Both the position numbers and the translations under genes were made by a program. Below are positions 53,020-61,171 of a DNA stretch of 64,000 nucleotides, one piece after another. The notes under the pieces were generated by a model that did no database searches, was not told the DNA's origin, and saw only the letters and a program-made list of their open reading frames with translations. Location: positions 18,607 through 82,606 of the forward strand of contig CALXDC010000006.1 in NCBI GenBank assembly GCA_944386975.1, written 5' to 3'. Every line of letters begins with the position of its first letter. The stretch's first letter is position 1. This DNA comes from an uncultured Oscillospiraceae bacterium. Its GTDB lineage: Bacteria > Bacillota > Clostridia > Oscillospirales > Oscillospiraceae.

Positions 53020-53138
53020 TTTTTCTGACGACATGCGCGTCAGAAAAATACCTTGACCCGCGCGCCCTGGGCGCGCACACCAGTGACCGATGTCACTGGT
53101 GGTGGGGGATTCTCAAGGGGGAGCCAGCTCCCCCTTGA
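53020..53138 (-). repeat. Array of four consecutive stem-loops between grpE and dnaK
   Basis: TTTTTCTGACG/CGTCAGAAAAA (53020-53048), GCGCGCC/GGCGCGC (53060-53076), CACCAGTGAC/GTCACTGGTG (53078-53101) and TCAAGGGGGAGC/GCTCCCCCTTGA (53113-53138). None has a terminator T-run in the direction of transcription. They fall inside the operon transcript and resemble the array before rpe. Confidence 0.85.
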
Positions 53139-53143
53139 AGCTC

Positions 53144-53713
53144 TCAGTTTGCGACGACGACCGTAGCAAACCGGATGACCTTCTCTCCCAGAAGGAAGCC
53201 CTTCTGGTAGACTTGGGACACCACATTCTCGCCTAAGGTTTCGTCCTCCACGTGCATCACGGCGTTGTGCCGCTCGGGGTCGAAGGGCTGACCGGTGGGG
53301 TCCACCACGGTGACCCCCAGCTTCTCCAGCACGCTCTGGAGCTGGTGGAAAATCATCTCCATGCCCTTCTTGTGGACGTTCTCCTCGTCCCCGGCCTGGG
53401 TCACCGCCCGCTCCAGATTGTCGTAGACCTCCAGGAACTTGCCAATGGTGTCGGTCTTGGCGTCCTGGTAGATGCTCTCCTTCTCCTTGGCGGTGCGCTT
53501 GCGGTAGTTGTCATACTCCGCCAGCAGACGGAGGTGCTGGTCGTTGAGCTCGCTCATCTGCTTGGCCAGATTTTCCATCTTCTCCATCTGCTCCCGGGTG
53601 ACGGTGAAGGTCTCCACCGTCTCCTGAGGGGTCTCCTCCTGGGGGGCCTCCGCCTCCGCCGTCACCGGAGTCTCCTGCTCCTCCATGGGGGTGGGGTTTT
53701 CCTGTTTGCTCAT
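53144..53713 (-). CDS. grpE: Nucleotide exchange factor GrpE
   Basis: Exchanges ADP on DnaK, 189 residues. An acidic, disordered start (PTPMEEQETPVTAEAEAPQE) leads into the long coiled coil (MEKMENLAKQMSELNDQHLRL and AEYDNYRKRTAKEKE) and the beta-rich head with GVTVVDPTGQPFDPERHNAV and VSQVYQKGFLLGEKVIRFATV. It overlaps the end of hrcA by 4 nt, so the two are coupled. Confidence 0.96.
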   Translation of the reverse strand: MSKQENPTPMEEQETPVTAEAEAPQEETPQETVETFTVTREQMEKMENLAKQMSELNDQHLRLLAEYDNYRKRTAKEKESIYQDAKTDTIGKFLEVYDNLERAVTQAGDEENVHKKGMEMIFHQLQSVLEKLGVTVVDPTGQPFDPERHNAVMHVEDETLGENVVSQVYQKGFLLGEKVIRFATVVVAN

Positions 53714-54768
53714 GTCTTTTGTTCCTCCTTAGGGCCCGGCAGCAGGGGGTCCTGCTTTCCAAACATTTTTGTCAGGCCCTCGGCAAAATAGCTCAGCCGC
53801 GCGGCCACGGTGGCGTAGTCCATCCGGGTGGGACCTACCACGCCGATGAGGCCCCGCATATTATCTCCAATGTCGTAGCTGGCTACCACCACGCTGGTAT
53901 CCCGCAGGGCCTCATTCACATTCTCCGGCCCGATGAGGATCTCCATGTTGGTCCCAGCCGGGGGCACCGGCAGGTTCTCCGTGTTGTCCACCATAAAGCT
54001 CATCAGCTCGTGGGCCTTATCCGCGTCCCGGAACTCCGGCAGCTTCAAAATATTGTTGGCCCCGGTGGTGTAGACCTTGTTTTTCTCTCCGCCCTCAATC
54101 ACCGAGCAGGCGTACTCGATGGTCTGGGACAGCGTCATAAAGAGAGGTCCCGGCGTCTTGGAGGAGAGATCCATCAGCCGGTGGTTCATCTCCGTCTCGT
54201 CGACGCCGGTGAATTGGGCGTTCAAAAGGGCCGCCAACGCAGCCAGCTGGTCGGCGTCCACCCCGGTTTCCGACCGGATCAGACGGCTTTTCACCCGGCT
54301 GTCCTGGGTCATCACCACGGCGATAAAGCTACCCTGATCCACCGGCAGCAGATCGAACCGCTGGACCGTCAGCCCCGGGGTGCCGGAGGCCATGGCGTAG
54401 GCCGGGTAGTTCACCAATGCGGCGGCCATCTGGCCCGCCTTGGAAATCACCCCGTCCAGCTCCTGCATCTTCATCTGCAGGGCACGGTTGATCTCCTCCG
54501 TCTCCTGGAGACTCAGGGCCCGCTGCTCCATCAGCTCGTTGACGTACAACCGGTAGCCCTTGGGGGAGGGAATCCGCCCGGCGGAGGTGTGGGGCTGCTC
54601 CAGATAGCCCATCTCCACCAGGTCCGCCAGCTCGTTTCGGATGGTGGCGCTGCTGACCTTGCTGGTCAGCTGGGAGGCGATGGCCTTGGAGCCCACCGGC
54701 TCCGCCGTGGAGATGTAGTTCTCGATCACCACTTTCAGTATTTCCTTTTTCCGCGGCGTCAAGTCCAT
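53710..54768 (-). CDS. hrcA: Heat-inducible transcription repressor HrcA
   Basis: Repressor that binds CIRCE and controls the chaperone operon, 352 residues. Winged helix: TPRKKEILKVVIENYI, GSKAIASQLTSKVSSATIRNELADLVEMGYLEQPHTSAGRIPSPKGYRLYV. The C-terminal GAF-like part ends GLIGVVGPTRMDYATVAARLSYFAEGLTKMF. ATG 54768 follows AAGGAGG and gives the normal start MDLTPRKK. First gene of hrcA-grpE-dnaK-dnaJ. Confidence 0.97.
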   Translation of the reverse strand: MDLTPRKKEILKVVIENYISTAEPVGSKAIASQLTSKVSSATIRNELADLVEMGYLEQPHTSAGRIPSPKGYRLYVNELMEQRALSLQETEEINRALQMKMQELDGVISKAGQMAAALVNYPAYAMASGTPGLTVQRFDLLPVDQGSFIAVVMTQDSRVKSRLIRSETGVDADQLAALAALLNAQFTGVDETEMNHRLMDLSSKTPGPLFMTLSQTIEYACSVIEGGEKNKVYTTGANNILKLPEFRDADKAHELMSFMVDNTENLPVPPAGTNMEILIGPENVNEALRDTSVVVASYDIGDNMRGLIGVVGPTRMDYATVAARLSYFAEGLTKMFGKQDPLLPGPKEEQKT

Positions 54769-54779
54769 GGCGGCCTCCT

Positions 54780-54806
54780 TTAGCACTCCTCGCTCCCGAG
54801 TGCTAA
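54780..54806 (-). promoter_or_regulatory. CIRCE operator
   Basis: TTAGCACTC, 9 nt, GAGTGCTAA: a perfect match to the HrcA operator. It lies in the 5' leader only 11 nt before the hrcA start codon, so the operon is controlled by HrcA. Confidence 0.97.
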
Positions 54807-54810
54807 ACAG

Positions 54811-54839
54811 AGTGTATCACCGAAGTCCCGCCTTGTCAA
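54811..54839 (-). promoter_or_regulatory. SigmaA promoter of the hrcA operon
   Basis: Minus strand: TTGACA (54834-54839), 17 nt, TACACT (54811-54816). The CIRCE element sits immediately downstream. Confidence 0.8.
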
Positions 54840-54927
54840 TCCTTTCTGACGTCTTGAAATTGAACAAATTGTAAATTGGGGGAAAATAATTTATGTACGG
54901 GGCCGTTTTTCCCCACCCGGGGGCGCA

Positions 54928-54956
54928 TTGCCTTTTTTCCCGCCTTGTGCTACAAT
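54928..54956 (+). promoter_or_regulatory. SigmaA-type promoter of lspA-rluD
   Basis: TTGCCT (54928-54933), 17 nt, TACAAT (54951-54956), 52 nt before the start of lspA. Confidence 0.6.
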
Positions 54957-55008
54957 AATGCGTACCTTTTCTTCAAAATTCTGAGTGAAACCCAAAGGAG
55001 AATCCGCT

Positions 55009-55521
55009 ATGCTCTACGCCGCCGCGCTGCTGCTGCTTCTGGCCGCCGATCAGCTGGTCAAGCTGTGGGTAGTCCGCCATCTGGCCCTCTATGAGACCAT
55101 GGCGCTGCTGCCCGGCTTTGTGGAACTGAAATATGTGCAGAACACCGGCGGAGGCTGGTCGGTGCTGTCGGAGCACACCTGGCTTCTGAGCCTCCTTACC
55201 GCCCTCATCATGGCGGTGGTGCTGGCGCTGGTGCTGCGGCGGGTGGTCCGCCATCCCCTGGGGCTGTGGAGCTGCACCCTGGTGCTGGCGGGAGGGCTCG
55301 GCAACCTCATTGACCGGCTGCGGCTGGGGTATGTGGTGGACATGTTCAATTTCCAGTTTATGAACTATCCTGTCTTTAATGTGGCAGACATCTGCATCGT
55401 CTTCGGCATGATTCTGGGGGCGGTCTACTACCTCTTTCTCTATGAGAAGGTGGACGCTCCCCGGCAGAAGAAGGGAGGGGAGGGGAAGAATGGAGCCGAT
55501 CCTGCTGACCCCGGGGCCTGA
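55009..55521 (+). CDS. lspA: Lipoprotein signal peptidase (signal peptidase II)
   Basis: Membrane aspartic protease that cleaves lipoprotein signal peptides, 170 residues, four spans. LAADQLVKLWVVRHL, VQNTGGGWSVLSEHTWLL and GNLIDRLRLGYVVDMFNF, with the catalytic Asp there and in VFNVADICIVFG, are the family motifs. AAAGGAG precedes ATG 55009. Its last 32 bases overlap the next gene. It would process the five lipoproteins visible in this window. Confidence 0.96.
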   Translation: MLYAAALLLLLAADQLVKLWVVRHLALYETMALLPGFVELKYVQNTGGGWSVLSEHTWLLSLLTALIMAVVLALVLRRVVRHPLGLWSCTLVLAGGLGNLIDRLRLGYVVDMFNFQFMNYPVFNVADICIVFGMILGAVYYLFLYEKVDAPRQKKGGEGKNGADPADPGA

Positions 55522-56413
55522 GGCGGTGGGGAAGCGGCTGGACGCCTATGTGGCAGAGGAGATGGAGGGGCTCACCCGGTCCGCCGCCCAGCGGCTTCTT
55601 CTCCAGGGGGACGTCACCGTCAACGGCGTGGCCGCCGCCAAGAACTACAAGCTCACCGGCGGGGAGACCGTCGCCGTGACCCTGCGGTCACCGGAGCCCA
55701 CGGAGGCGGTGCCCCAGGACATTCCCCTGGACGTGGTGTATGAGGACGAGGACGTGATCGTGGTGAACAAGCCGGTGGGCATGGTGGTCCACCCGGCCCC
55801 GGGCCACAGCGACGGCACCCTGGTCAACGCCCTCCTCTACCACTGCGGCGAGAGCCTCAGCGGCATCGGCGGGGCCATCCGGCCGGGCATCGTCCACCGC
55901 ATTGACCGGGACACCAGCGGCCTCATCATCGCCGCCAAGAATGACGCCGCCCACCTGTCCCTGGCGGCCCAGCTGGAGGATCACAGCCTCCACCGGGTCT
56001 ATGAGGCGGTGGCCATGGGCCGGTTTCGGGAGGACCGGGGCACCGTGGACGCCCCTATTGCCCGCCACCCCACCGACCGCAAGCGGATGGCGGTGGTGCC
56101 GGGAGGACGGCGGGCGGTGACCCATTGGGAGGTGCTGGCCCGGTACCCCGGCTGCGCCCACATCCGCTGCCGCCTGGAGACAGGCCGCACCCACCAGATC
56201 CGGGTCCACATGGCCCACATCGGCCACCCCCTCTACGGCGACACGGTGTACGGGGCGAAAAGAGCGGCCGCCGACATGACCGGCCAGTGTCTCCACGCCG
56301 TATCCCTCACCTTCCGCCACCCCCGCACCGGGGAGGAGGTCACCTGCACCTGCCCCCTGCCGGAGGAGTTTCAGCGGCTTTTGGAGAAGCTGCGGCGGAT
56401 GGGGGAGATCTGA
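55490..56413 (+). CDS. rluD: Pseudouridine synthase, RluD family
   Basis: RNA-modifying enzyme of 307 residues. An N-terminal S4 RNA-binding domain (KRLDAYVAEEMEGLTRSAAQRLLLQGDVTVNG) is followed by the catalytic domain, with VVNKPVGMVVHPAPGH and the catalytic Asp in HRIDRDTSGLII. RLETGRTHQIRVHMAHIGHPLYGD is the third conserved block. The family modifies 23S rRNA; the exact site is not certain. The pair lspA-rluD is common in Firmicutes. Confidence 0.93.
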   Translation: MEPILLTPGPEAVGKRLDAYVAEEMEGLTRSAAQRLLLQGDVTVNGVAAAKNYKLTGGETVAVTLRSPEPTEAVPQDIPLDVVYEDEDVIVVNKPVGMVVHPAPGHSDGTLVNALLYHCGESLSGIGGAIRPGIVHRIDRDTSGLIIAAKNDAAHLSLAAQLEDHSLHRVYEAVAMGRFREDRGTVDAPIARHPTDRKRMAVVPGGRRAVTHWEVLARYPGCAHIRCRLETGRTHQIRVHMAHIGHPLYGDTVYGAKRAAADMTGQCLHAVSLTFRHPRTGEEVTCTCPLPEEFQRLLEKLRRMGEI

Positions 56414-56418
56414 ATACC

Positions 56419-56456
56419 AAAAGATCCTCTCTGCCCAGAGCGGAGGGGATCTTTTT
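56419..56456 (+). terminator. Terminator of lspA-rluD
   Basis: AAAAGATCC (56419-56427) pairs with GGATCTTTT (56447-56455), with extra pairs inside, and T follows. Confidence 0.8.
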
Positions 56457-56555
56457 GTGCTCCTTTGCAGAACTTTTCGTTTTTTCTGTCCGTCTAATGG
56501 AACAACAGGACATACCATTGTAAGATATACACCCCATCGGAAAGGAGCATACCAC

Positions 56556-58118
56556 ATGAAGCGTGCGCTGTTTTTCATACTGGCCCTCTGTCTCTGCCTG
56601 ACTCTTCTGGGGGGCTGTGCTCCCCAAGAGGAAGAGAGGCTGCCGGAGGAGAACCCCGGCGGCACTCCGGAGCAGGTCACGCCGGAGGTCCTCCAGGACC
56701 AGGAGGAGGCCCCCGCCCCTTACTTTGACCCCCGTGAAGAGGCCGTGCGGCGTTACGCCCTGATCTTCGGGGATCGTCTGTCCTTTGCGGAGGGGGAGAC
56801 GGTGGCCTTTGCCGATGTGTTCCCCTACTTTACCTACGCCGGGGTCTACCGCCCGGACCAGGCGTACCTCTATAGCCTGCCGGAGCTGACGGCCTGCCGG
56901 GACAGTAAGGAGTGGGTCTACACCATCCCGGCGGAGACTGCGGCGGACCTCATGGCCCGGGAGATTCTGACGGAGGAGGATTTTCCCGAGGACATGCGGG
57001 AGGGGGACGTCTACCGCATCCCTGTCTCCTTCTTTACCGTCCGGCGGGAGTTGTACCCCTACTTTGACCAGGAGACCTGCACCCTCTCCAACGTCCCCGC
57101 CCAGCTGGTGGACGGCTTCCTCACGGAAACCTTTCCCACTACAGTGGATCACACCGGACTCTCTGCCTACGACCCGGCCACCGACACCTACTCCTTTGAG
57201 GCCTTCACCGGCGAGTCCTATTACGACATCACGATAGGCAGCGCCTCCGGGACCTCCGATGGGCTGTGGACCTTCGCCGCCGCGGCGGTCCTGGACCGGG
57301 AGATTCAGCCGGAAGCGGTCACTGGCTGCTCCTACACCTTTTCCATTCAGCTAAAGGAGAACGGCGACTGCCGCTTCCTGTCGGTGGAGGCGGCTCCCCT
57401 GAATCCCTGGGACGTGTACCAGCCCTCGGAGGACCTGGGGGCTCTGGCGGAGCTGCTGGAGGGGCGCACTGGAACGGCGGCTGCAGATGAGGCGCTGATC
57501 CTGGCGATGTACGACTACCAGCGGCAGACCGCCCGCCGAAGCTATGAGTGGTCCCTGCTGCCTGCCTTCTCAGAGGACTGTCCTCCGGACTGGGTCGAGT
57601 TGGTGCTGTATGTCTATATGATGTGTGAGGATACAGGGGAGAACGCCGAAGGCTATCCCACCATGACCGACGAGGCCTTTGCCGCCACGGTGGAGCGATA
57701 TCTCCCCGGAATTTCCTATACGCCGGACGATTCCCCCTACTTTGCCTACGCCGATGGGGTCCATACTTCCAGAGGCTGGGGAGATGTCAGCGGAGAGCTC
57801 CTCCTCCCGGTCTCCCTCACTTGCCACGGGGACGGCACCTATACCATGGCGCTGAATGGGTACCGCTTCTATGAGATGGAGGATCTGAACGACGAGGCCA
57901 GCCTCAGTCCCCTGATGAAGGCCATCCTGGCCCTCCGGGACGGGCAGGTCCCCGTGTCCCGCCTGGGCGCCCTGCTGGGACTCTATGTGGACGAGGGCAC
58001 CCGGGACAGTCTGCCGGTGTCCTCCCAGGTGACCATCACCTTCCGCCTCACCGGCGACGAGGCCCATCCCTTCCAGTATCTCTCCTGTGAGCGTCCGGCC
58101 CTGCCGCCCCAGGCGTAG
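56556..58118 (+). CDS. Large lipoprotein of unknown function
   Basis: 520 residues. The signal MKRALFFILALCLCLTLLGGC ends in the lipobox LGGC. An acidic Pro/Glu linker (APQEEERLPEENPGGTPEQV) leads to about 460 residues of mixed alpha-beta sequence with no motif I recognise. DGLWTFAAAAVLDREIQPEAV, and SCERPALPPQA at the end, suggest two or three beta-rich domains. AAAGGAG lies 8 nt before ATG 56556. It stands alone between two terminators. Confidence 0.8.
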   Translation: MKRALFFILALCLCLTLLGGCAPQEEERLPEENPGGTPEQVTPEVLQDQEEAPAPYFDPREEAVRRYALIFGDRLSFAEGETVAFADVFPYFTYAGVYRPDQAYLYSLPELTACRDSKEWVYTIPAETAADLMAREILTEEDFPEDMREGDVYRIPVSFFTVRRELYPYFDQETCTLSNVPAQLVDGFLTETFPTTVDHTGLSAYDPATDTYSFEAFTGESYYDITIGSASGTSDGLWTFAAAAVLDREIQPEAVTGCSYTFSIQLKENGDCRFLSVEAAPLNPWDVYQPSEDLGALAELLEGRTGTAAADEALILAMYDYQRQTARRSYEWSLLPAFSEDCPPDWVELVLYVYMMCEDTGENAEGYPTMTDEAFAATVERYLPGISYTPDDSPYFAYADGVHTSRGWGDVSGELLLPVSLTCHGDGTYTMALNGYRFYEMEDLNDEASLSPLMKAILALRDGQVPVSRLGALLGLYVDEGTRDSLPVSSQVTITFRLTGDEAHPFQYLSCERPALPPQA

Positions 58119-58147
58119 CGCACGCCGCCGTGGGATGGGTTTCATAG

Positions 58148-58184
58148 AAAAAGCTCCGAAGCCGGTTGGCTTCGGAGCTTTTTT
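58148..58184. terminator. Bidirectional terminator
   Basis: AAAAAGCTCCGAAGCC (58148-58163) pairs with GGCTTCGGAGCTTTTT (58168-58183). It separates the lipoprotein gene from the convergent zinc-ribbon gene. Confidence 0.92.
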
Positions 58185-58195
58185 ACTTTATCGCC

Positions 58196-58372
58196 TTACT
58201 GGGGGAACGCCTTGCCGGCTTCGATCACCAGACCGCACTTGGGACAGGTGACTTCCTCGGTGACGACGCCGTCCTTGGTGAAAACCTCCAGGATCTCGCC
58301 GCAGGTGGGGCAAGGCCGCTCCTGCACAGTGGGGGTCCAGGACTTCCCGCTGCATCCATCCAAAATCGCCAT
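58196..58372 (-). CDS. Small zinc-ribbon protein, 58 residues
   Basis: MAILDGCSGKSWTPTVQERP followed by two CxxC knuckles, CPTCGEILEVF and CPKCGLVIEAG, about 21 residues apart, which fits a zinc ribbon. The partner and role are unknown. GGGAGG lies about 10 nt before the ATG. A longer frame extends upstream to 58522 but has no ribosome-binding site and no recognisable sequence. Confidence 0.82.
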   Translation of the reverse strand: MAILDGCSGKSWTPTVQERPCPTCGEILEVFTKDGVVTEEVTCPKCGLVIEAGKAFPQ

Positions 58373-58478
58373 AGTCGTAGTGCCTCCCTTTTTTGTAGAT
58401 GCACCTATTGTATCCCATTCTCTCCCCACTGTCAACAAAATTGCCGAAGGGTATGGGGCGGTTTGATAAAATTTTGTC

Positions 58479-60425
58479 CTATTTGCCGAAATTCCGGCGA
58501 CCGCGGCCCCTTGCAGGCCCACGGCCGTTCTTTTCCCGGATCTCCCGCAGGGGCCTCCGGTCTTCCCGGCGGCGGGACGCGTCCGGCTTCTCCGCCTTCC
58601 GCTCCCGGACGGGGGATTCCTCCCGGCCGTGGAGGGGGCGAATGAGGCACTCCTTCCCGTAGCCGATGAGGTCGGTGCGCCCGGCCCTGTGGAGAGCCTC
58701 CGTCACCAGGCGGCGCATCTCCGGCCGCTTCCACTGGAGCAGGGCCCGCTGGAGGGCCTTCTCGTGGGGGTCCCGGGCCACGTACACCGGCTCCATAGTC
58801 CGGGGGTCGATGCCGGTGTACCACATGCAGGTGGAGAGGGTGCCCGGGGTGGGGTAGAAGTCCTGGACCTGCTCGGGCTGGCGGCCGGTTTTGTTGAGAA
58901 ACTCCGCCAGCTCCACCGCGTCGGAGAGAGTGCAGCCCGGGTGGCTGCTCATGAGGTAGGGCACGATATACTGCTCCAGGCCGTAGCGCTGGTTGAGGCG
59001 CTCGTACTTCTCCTTGAACCGGAGGTACACGTCAAAGTGGGGCTTGCCCATGTAGTCCAGCACCCGGGCGGCGCAGTGCTCCGGGGCCACCTTCAGCTGG
59101 CCGGACACGTGGTATTTCACCAGCTCGAAGAAAAACTCGCTGTTTTTCTCGCAGAGCATGTAGTCAAAGCGGATGCCGCTGCGGATGAACACCTTCTTCA
59201 CCCCGGGGATGGCCCGGATCTTCCGGAGAAGGCTCAGATAGTCCTGGTGGCTGGGGTCCAGATTGGGGCAGGGGGTGGGGGCCAGGCAGGAGCGGTTTTT
59301 GCACATGCCGTGTTTCAGCTGCTGCTGGCAGGAGGGATGACGGAAGTTGGCGGTGGGGCCTCCCACATCGTGGACGTAGCCCTTGAATTTGGGGTCGTGG
59401 GTGAAGCCCTCCACCTCCTTCAAAACGCTCTTGTGGCTGCGGGAGGTGATCATCCGCCCCTGGTGGAAGGCCAGGGAGCAGAAGTTGCACCCGCCGAAGC
59501 ACCCCCGGTTGTGGGCCACGGAGAAGCGGACCTCCTCGATGGCGGGAACGCCCCCCTCTTTGTCGTACATGGGGTGGACCTCCCGGGTGAAGGGCAGGGC
59601 GTAGACCTGGTCCAGCTCCTGGCGATTAAGGGGCATGGCAGGGGGATTGACTACGAGGTAGCCCTCCCCGTGGAGCTGGAGGATGGCCTTCCCCCGGACG
59701 GCGTCGTGCTCCTCATACTCCACCTTGGTGGCCTGGGCGTAGTCCCGCTTGTGGTCCCGGACGGCCTCGAAGGAGGGGACGGCCACGGCGTCGAAGGCGC
59801 AGTCCGGGGTGGGGGCGTAGAAGGCAGTGCCCCGGACGTCGGTGATGGTCCTCACATCCTCCCCTTTGGCCAGCCGGCGGGCGATCTCCCGGGTGGCCCG
59901 CTCCCCCATGCCGTAGACCAGCAGGTCCGCCTGGGCGTCTAAGAGGATGGAGCGGCGGACCTTGTCGTCCCAGTAGTCATAGTGGGCGAAGCGGCGGAGG
60001 CTGGCCTCCAGGCCGCCGATGACGATGGGAATACCGGGAAAGGCCTCCCGGCAGCGGTTCGAGTAGACGATGGTGGGACGGTCCGGGCGGCGGCCGTTTT
60101 TGCCGCCGGGGCTGTAGGCGTCCTCGCTGCGGCGCTTTTTGGCGGCGGTGTAGTGGGCCACCATGGAGTCAATGTTGCCGCCGCCGATGAAAACGCCGTA
60201 GCGGGGCTTCCCCATGGCCTTGAAGGCGTCGGCGCTGTGCCAGTCCGGCTGAGCCAGCACGGCCACCCGGTAACCCTCATCCTCCAGCACCCGGGCAATA
60301 ATGGCGCTGCCGAAGCTGGGGTGGTCAATATAGGCGTCGGCGGTGATGAGGAGGAAATCGTAGTACCACCAGTCCCGCTCCTCCAGGTCCCGCTTACTGA
60401 CGGGAAGAAAATCCAAACGCTCCAT
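58479..60425 (-). CDS. YgiQ family radical SAM protein
   Basis: Radical SAM protein of 648 residues of the YgiQ/UPF0313 family; the reaction is unknown. A cobalamin-binding-like N-terminal part is suggested by WWYYDFLLITADAYIDHPSFG and GYRVAVLAQPDW. The cluster motif is RGCFGGCNFCSL at about residue 315, followed by a Cys-rich stretch CKNRSCLAPTPCPNLD. The tail is low-complexity, rich in Arg/Lys (GRGPARGRGRRNFGK), and may bind nucleic acid. GAAAGGAG precedes the ATG. Repeat copy D starts 20 nt upstream of it. Confidence 0.93.
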   Translation of the reverse strand: MERLDFLPVSKRDLEERDWWYYDFLLITADAYIDHPSFGSAIIARVLEDEGYRVAVLAQPDWHSADAFKAMGKPRYGVFIGGGNIDSMVAHYTAAKKRRSEDAYSPGGKNGRRPDRPTIVYSNRCREAFPGIPIVIGGLEASLRRFAHYDYWDDKVRRSILLDAQADLLVYGMGERATREIARRLAKGEDVRTITDVRGTAFYAPTPDCAFDAVAVPSFEAVRDHKRDYAQATKVEYEEHDAVRGKAILQLHGEGYLVVNPPAMPLNRQELDQVYALPFTREVHPMYDKEGGVPAIEEVRFSVAHNRGCFGGCNFCSLAFHQGRMITSRSHKSVLKEVEGFTHDPKFKGYVHDVGGPTANFRHPSCQQQLKHGMCKNRSCLAPTPCPNLDPSHQDYLSLLRKIRAIPGVKKVFIRSGIRFDYMLCEKNSEFFFELVKYHVSGQLKVAPEHCAARVLDYMGKPHFDVYLRFKEKYERLNQRYGLEQYIVPYLMSSHPGCTLSDAVELAEFLNKTGRQPEQVQDFYPTPGTLSTCMWYTGIDPRTMEPVYVARDPHEKALQRALLQWKRPEMRRLVTEALHRAGRTDLIGYGKECLIRPLHGREESPVRERKAEKPDASRRREDRRPLREIREKNGRGPARGRGRRNFGK

Positions 60426-60445
60426 AGGGGGGCTCCTTTCTTGTT

Positions 60446-61161
60446 GTCCGCTCGGTTGCCGGGACCGGCGCTTCTTTTTTCAGCCCTCTGACGAGGGTAG
60501 GTCGTTTTTTGTCGGCGGCCGACGGTGTTTCGATACCTTGTTCTGCCTCCGGCGGGTGACTTTTCTCGCGGAAGAAAAGTCACCATCTCCGCGCTAAGAG
60601 CCTCGCTGCGCTCGGTTGCGCTCCGAAACATCTCGCTGCGGCTCGGTGAAAGTCCGCTTAGAACCAAGGTTCTAAGGACTCCTTTTGGCCTATTATGGAA
60701 AATCTGTCCCATTTGTTTCGGTAAATCATGCGGCTGACACTGCAAGGGGGTCGGAGTTCCCCTCCTTCCGCGCTTGAAGCGCGCTGCCCTGGTGGTGGTA
60801 GGGACTTCTGCACCGATGCTGTCAAACTTGCCAAAGCCGTAATAGCTCATTTGCGGAAAAGCGGTAGACGAACCGACCATCGTCAACCCACCGCATGAGC
60901 GCGCCGAAGCGCAGCGCAGGAGCAGAAGACGACCCAAACAGGCGTCACTCGGACGACACCTCCGACCAAAAGCCTCCCTGACTTCCAAGTCTCGGTAGGA
61001 AACAAAGGAGTTCTTAGAACCTTGGTTCTAAGCGAGTTTTTGGTGACTTTTTGCTCGTCCAAAAAGTCACCCGCCGGAGGCAGAACAAGGTATCGAAACA
61101 CCGTCGGGTACCGACAAAAACAACCAGCCCCTCGTCAGAGGGGAAAACGGCCCGCCCGGCC
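60446..61161 (+). repeat. Composite inverted-repeat element, copy D
   Basis: Lies between the YgiQ gene and the acetylation pair. Left arm: GGCGGCCGACGGTGT, GCCTCCGGCGG, hairpin 60555-60584 (arms GGTGACTTTTC/GAAAAGTCACC), the extra 70-bp module and a palindrome CTTAGAACC-AA-GGTTCTAAG. Right arm: CTTAGAACC-TT-GGTTCTAAG, hairpin 61042-61071 (arms GGTGACTTTTTG/CAAAAAGTCACC), CCGCCGGAGGC and ACCGTCGGGTACCGAC. The core runs like copy A and has no nested CCTTCCCC element; a cassette around 60818-60870 (ATGCTGTCAAACTTG...) holds that place. No gene is evident. Confidence 0.85.
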
Positions 61162-61171
61162 TGAGGGCAAA

